Shown: in pieces, positions 5,022-7,369 of the stretch
Layout: each line of letters starts with the position of its first letter
Numbering within the stretch: position 1 is the stretch's first letter
Assembly (NCBI GenBank): GCA_003452655.1
Contig: DMNR01000354.1
Coordinates: 21,795 to 29,163 of the forward strand
DNA: 7,369 bases
Source: Actinomycetota bacterium
GTDB lineage: Bacteria; Actinomycetota; Actinomycetes; S36-B12; UBA10799
Direction of reading: 5' to 3'
The notes under the pieces: model-generated
The model's database searches: none
Seen by the model: only the letters and a program-made list of their open reading frames with translations
Told to the model about the DNA's origin: nothing
Position numbers and translations under genes: made by a program

Positions 5022-6320
5022 ATGAGCAAACAGATGTGGTCGGCGCCGTGCATCGATCAGCCGATTCACGGAACAGTTGTGGTTCCGGGCTCGAAGTCGA
5101 TCTCGAATCGCGCGCTGGTGTTGGCCGCCATCTCACGTGAGCCGTGCACGATCTCGAACCTGTTGGTCGCGCGGGACTCGGCGCTGATGATCGACGCACT
5201 GGGTGCCCTTGGAATCGGTATCGATCAACTGGACAGAAACTCCGTTCGGGTCACGCCACACAACCTGCGCGGTCCGACCCACATCGACTGTGGTCTGGCC
5301 GGGACTTTGATGCGCTTCCTGCCCCCGCTCGCAGCCACCGCCGACGGCGACATCGAATTCGACGGTGACGAGGGCGCTCGTCGCCGGCCCATGGCGACAA
5401 CGATCGAGTCGCTGCGGGCACTTGGCGTTGCGGTGAGCGATGCGGGGAGCGCCTCGCTGCCCTTCACAGTGCACGGCGACGGCGTCGTTCCAGGCGGCAG
5501 CGTTGAACTCGATGCCTCGGCCTCAAGCCAGTTCGTCAGCGGCCTACTGCTCAGCGCACCCCGATTCGAGAACGGGATCACCGTCCGGCATCGAGGGGAA
5601 TCGGTCCCGTCACTACCTCACATCGAGATGACGGTTGCGATGCTGCAGGAAGCCGGCGCAGAGGTCCGCAGCGATGTCGAAGATCCGACGAACGCTCGGT
5701 GGACTGTCAGACCCGGCGTCATCAACCTCGGCGATTTCGTCGTTGAACCAGACCTATCGAATGCCGCGGCATTCCTGGGCGCAGCGATGGTGACCGCGGG
5801 CAGCGTGACTGTCCCCACTTGGCCAACAAAGACCACCCAAGCCGGGGACCAGATTCGCGATGTCTTCGCTGAGATGGGCGGAAGTTGTGTCCTCGACGAT
5901 GCCGGCCTCACAGTGACCGGGCCAGAGCGGATGGTCGGCATCGACATTGATTTGCGCGATATCGGCGAGCTAACGCCGACGATCGCAGCTGTTGCCGTGT
6001 TCGCACAGACTCCCAGCAAGCTGCGCGGCGTAGCTCACCTGCGCGGCCATGAAACTAACCGGTTGGCGGCCCTTGTGACCGAGATCAACCGGCTCGGAGG
6101 TCAGGCCGAGGAATTGGCTGACGGTCTAACCATCACACCGCGGCGGTTGACTGGTGCCAGCATCGCGACCTACCACGACCATCGGATGGCGACCTTCGGC
6201 GCGATTGTCGGACTACGGGTGCCCGGGACAACCGTGGAGAACATCGGAACTACGGCAAAGACCATGCCGGAGTTCGCACAGATGTGGACCGCACTTGTCC
6301 GCGGGGATGGCGCAGCGTGA
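5022..6320 (+). CDS. aroA: 3-phosphoshikimate 1-carboxyvinyltransferase (EPSP synthase)
   Basis: AroA transfers the enolpyruvyl group of phosphoenolpyruvate to shikimate-3-phosphate, the sixth step of the cytoplasmic shikimate pathway to chorismate and aromatic amino acids. The 432-residue length is normal. Motifs in order are PGSKSISNRAL (22-32, substrate Lys25), CGLAGTLMRFLPP (the glycine-rich PEP loop, in the actinobacterial form), RRRPM, SSQFVSGLLLSAP, RGESVPSLPH, EPDLSNAAAFLGAA, DIGELTPT, LRGHETNRLAAL, DHRMATFGA (386-394) and TAKTMPEF. In the region of E. coli Asp313 the sequence is GELTPT, so a glutamate may act as the general base, as I recall for mycobacterial AroA. The ATG at 5022 follows a -10-like TACGCT. 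The stop overlaps the rsgA GTG start in GTGA, so the two genes form an operon. Sequence alone does not settle glyphosate sensitivity. Confidence 0.97.
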   Translation: MSKQMWSAPCIDQPIHGTVVVPGSKSISNRALVLAAISREPCTISNLLVARDSALMIDALGALGIGIDQLDRNSVRVTPHNLRGPTHIDCGLAGTLMRFLPPLAATADGDIEFDGDEGARRRPMATTIESLRALGVAVSDAGSASLPFTVHGDGVVPGGSVELDASASSQFVSGLLLSAPRFENGITVRHRGESVPSLPHIEMTVAMLQEAGAEVRSDVEDPTNARWTVRPGVINLGDFVVEPDLSNAAAFLGAAMVTAGSVTVPTWPTKTTQAGDQIRDVFAEMGGSCVLDDAGLTVTGPERMVGIDIDLRDIGELTPTIAAVAVFAQTPSKLRGVAHLRGHETNRLAALVTEINRLGGQAEELADGLTITPRRLTGASIATYHDHRMATFGAIVGLRVPGTTVENIGTTAKTMPEFAQMWTALVRGDGAA

Positions 6321-7300
6321 GCGGTCGCGAGCTCGATGAGGACGACGTGCGCGTCAAGCGGGGGCGGCGCACCCGACCGCGCAGCAAGCAACGACCTGCG
6401 CACGACGATGCAGTTGATGCGTTCGTGGTCACGATTGACCGAGGCAGAATCACTTGCGCATTGTCGGCTAGTCCCACCGTCGAGGTGGTTGCCGTCAAGG
6501 CCCGTGAATTGGGGCGCAAGGCAGTCAGCGTGGGAGACAACGTGGGGTTGGTGGGTGACCTGTCCGGGCGTCCGGACACCTTGGCGCGACTGGTACGCAT
6601 CGATCCCCGCAAGACCGAGTTGCGGCGCACCGCAGACGACTCGGACCCCTACGAACGAATCATCGTCGCGAATGTCGATCAAATGGGAATCGTGGTTGCT
6701 GTTGCCGACCCTCCCCCACGAATCGGCTTGATCGACCGCTGCCTAGTTGCCGCGTACGACGCTCGCGTTGATCCGCTGCTCGTGCTGACGAAAGTTGATC
6801 TCGGCGACCCGGCCGATCTCCTCGCCGCGTACCGCGACCTCGACATCGCAGCGGTGGCGGTGACTCGCGGCGGGAGCCTGGCTGAGCTCAGTGACTGCCT
6901 GCGAGATCGCGTCTCGGTGTTCGTCGGTCATTCCGGTGTTGGCAAGTCCACCTTGGTCAATGCCCTCATTCCTGATGCGAAGCGAGCGACCGGCGGGGTC
7001 AACGAGTCGACTGGTCGAGGCAGACACACCTCCACCTCGGCTCAAGCACTCGCGCTGCCCTTTGGTGGCTGGCTGATCGATACCCCGGGGGTGCGCTCTT
7101 TCGGGCTGGCCCACGTTGAGCGGCAACGGGTTATTGACGCCTTCGATGACCTAGCCGAAGGTACCGCGAACTGTCCACGGTCATGCAGCCACGACGAGGT
7201 TGACTGCGGGCTGGACCTGTGGTGCGAACAAGGTCACGCAAGCGCCGCGCGACTCGAGTCGCTGCGTCGCATCCTTCGCGCCATCGATGACGCCCACTAG
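6317..7300 (+). CDS. rsgA: Ribosome small-subunit maturation GTPase RsgA
   Basis: RsgA is a circularly permuted GTPase that binds the 30S subunit late in assembly, checks the decoding site and leaves on GTP hydrolysis. The 327-residue protein begins with a basic, arginine-rich tail (R15-R26) and an OB-fold domain (about 33-105). The GTPase motifs follow in permuted order: G4 TKVD (158-161), G1 P-loop GHSGVGKST (204-212), G2 region GRGRHTST (233-240) and G3 DTPG (255-258). A zinc site is built from Cys286, Cys290, His292 and Cys297. GTG at 6317 is chosen because it overlaps the aroA stop (GTGA), a coupling arrangement, and because the resulting N-terminus, VSGRELDEDDV then RTRPRSKQRPAH, resembles the mycobacterial homologue. 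An in-frame ATG at 6284 would add 11 residues that only copy aroA coding sequence. The terminator is not clear. Confidence 0.95.
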   Translation: MSGRELDEDDVRVKRGRRTRPRSKQRPAHDDAVDAFVVTIDRGRITCALSASPTVEVVAVKARELGRKAVSVGDNVGLVGDLSGRPDTLARLVRIDPRKTELRRTADDSDPYERIIVANVDQMGIVVAVADPPPRIGLIDRCLVAAYDARVDPLLVLTKVDLGDPADLLAAYRDLDIAAVAVTRGGSLAELSDCLRDRVSVFVGHSGVGKSTLVNALIPDAKRATGGVNESTGRGRHTSTSAQALALPFGGWLIDTPGVRSFGLAHVERQRVIDAFDDLAEGTANCPRSCSHDEVDCGLDLWCEQGHASAARLESLRRILRAIDDAH

Positions 7301-7328
7301 CGCCTCATCGCCCACCCACTCGGTACCA

Positions 7329-7358
7329 CCTCATCCTCACCAAAGGTTGAGTGTGAGG
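7329..7358. other. Weak inverted repeat after rsgA
   Basis: ACCTCA at 7329-7334 can pair with TGAGGT near 7354-7359, or CCTCAC at 7335-7340 with GTGAGG at 7352-7357; the alternatives exclude each other. Loops are long and no T-tract follows, so a terminator is only possible. The rest of 7301-7369 shows no gene that I can support. Confidence 0.2.
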
Positions 7359-7369
7359 TTGTTGGCGAA

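Noticed and set aside
6284..6316. ATG at 6284 as the rsgA start
   Set aside because: The extra 11 residues only translate aroA sequence in another frame; GTG 6317 gives a GTGA junction and a family-like N-terminus.
1..7369. Mobile elements, CRISPR arrays, tRNA/rRNA genes, toxin-antitoxin or defence genes
   Set aside because: No direct repeat arrays, transposase motifs, terminal inverted repeats or tRNA-like cloverleafs were seen; nearly all sequence is covered by housekeeping or regulatory genes of even composition.

Overview
The window looks like a chromosomal housekeeping and stress-response segment from an actinobacterium with moderately high G+C. The main reasons are a SigR/SigH-type ECF sigma factor with its zinc anti-sigma factor, a 24-residue basic protein that matches actinobacterial ribosomal protein bL37, a free 70-residue biotinyl protein like mycobacterial TB7.3, and actinobacterial-type AroA and RsgA. 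The set biotinyl protein, anti-sigma, sigma, SRAP protein, aroA, rsgA follows the order I recall from the Mycobacterium tuberculosis sigH region (TB7.3, rshA, sigH, Rv3226c, aroA, Rv3228). I recall this synteny and did not search for it. I cannot name the genus.

Layout, left to right. (1) Minus strand, 71-1688: a biotin carboxylase gene followed 61 bp downstream by the biotinyl carrier gene, giving the BC and BCCP parts of an acyl-CoA carboxylase on separate chains. No carboxyltransferase gene is in the window. (2) Plus strand, 1767-2389: a 159-residue protein of unknown function, diverging from the carboxylase gene, then the tiny bL37 gene and a hairpin-plus-T-tract terminator. (3) Minus strand, 2460-4909: a tight four-gene run, SRAP/HMCES-type protein, alpha/beta hydrolase, sigR, rsrA, with junction gaps or overlaps of a few bases. 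A GGGAAT-N18-GTT promoter that fits the SigR consensus lies inside the end of the hydrolase gene and fires toward sigR. (4) Plus strand, 5022-7300: aroA and rsgA, overlapping by four bases (GTGA). About 70 bases of non-coding sequence lie at each end.

How the genes work together. RsrA should hold SigR inactive in reducing conditions; thiol oxidation releases SigR, which then transcribes its own gene from the promoter at 3500-3526. The SRAP protein upstream shields or resolves abasic sites in single-stranded DNA, so read-through from its promoter would link DNA-damage protection to the thiol-stress regulator. AroA (aromatic amino acid and chorismate synthesis), RsgA (30S subunit maturation) and bL37 (large subunit) are growth functions.

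A recurring feature is the lack of normal leaders. Candidate -10 elements (or the SigR GTT) end only 7 to 9 bases before the start codons of accC, the 159-residue gene, sigR and aroA, which suggests leaderless mRNAs. I found no convincing new defence system, mobile element, CRISPR array, tRNA or rRNA; the most interesting points are regulatory.
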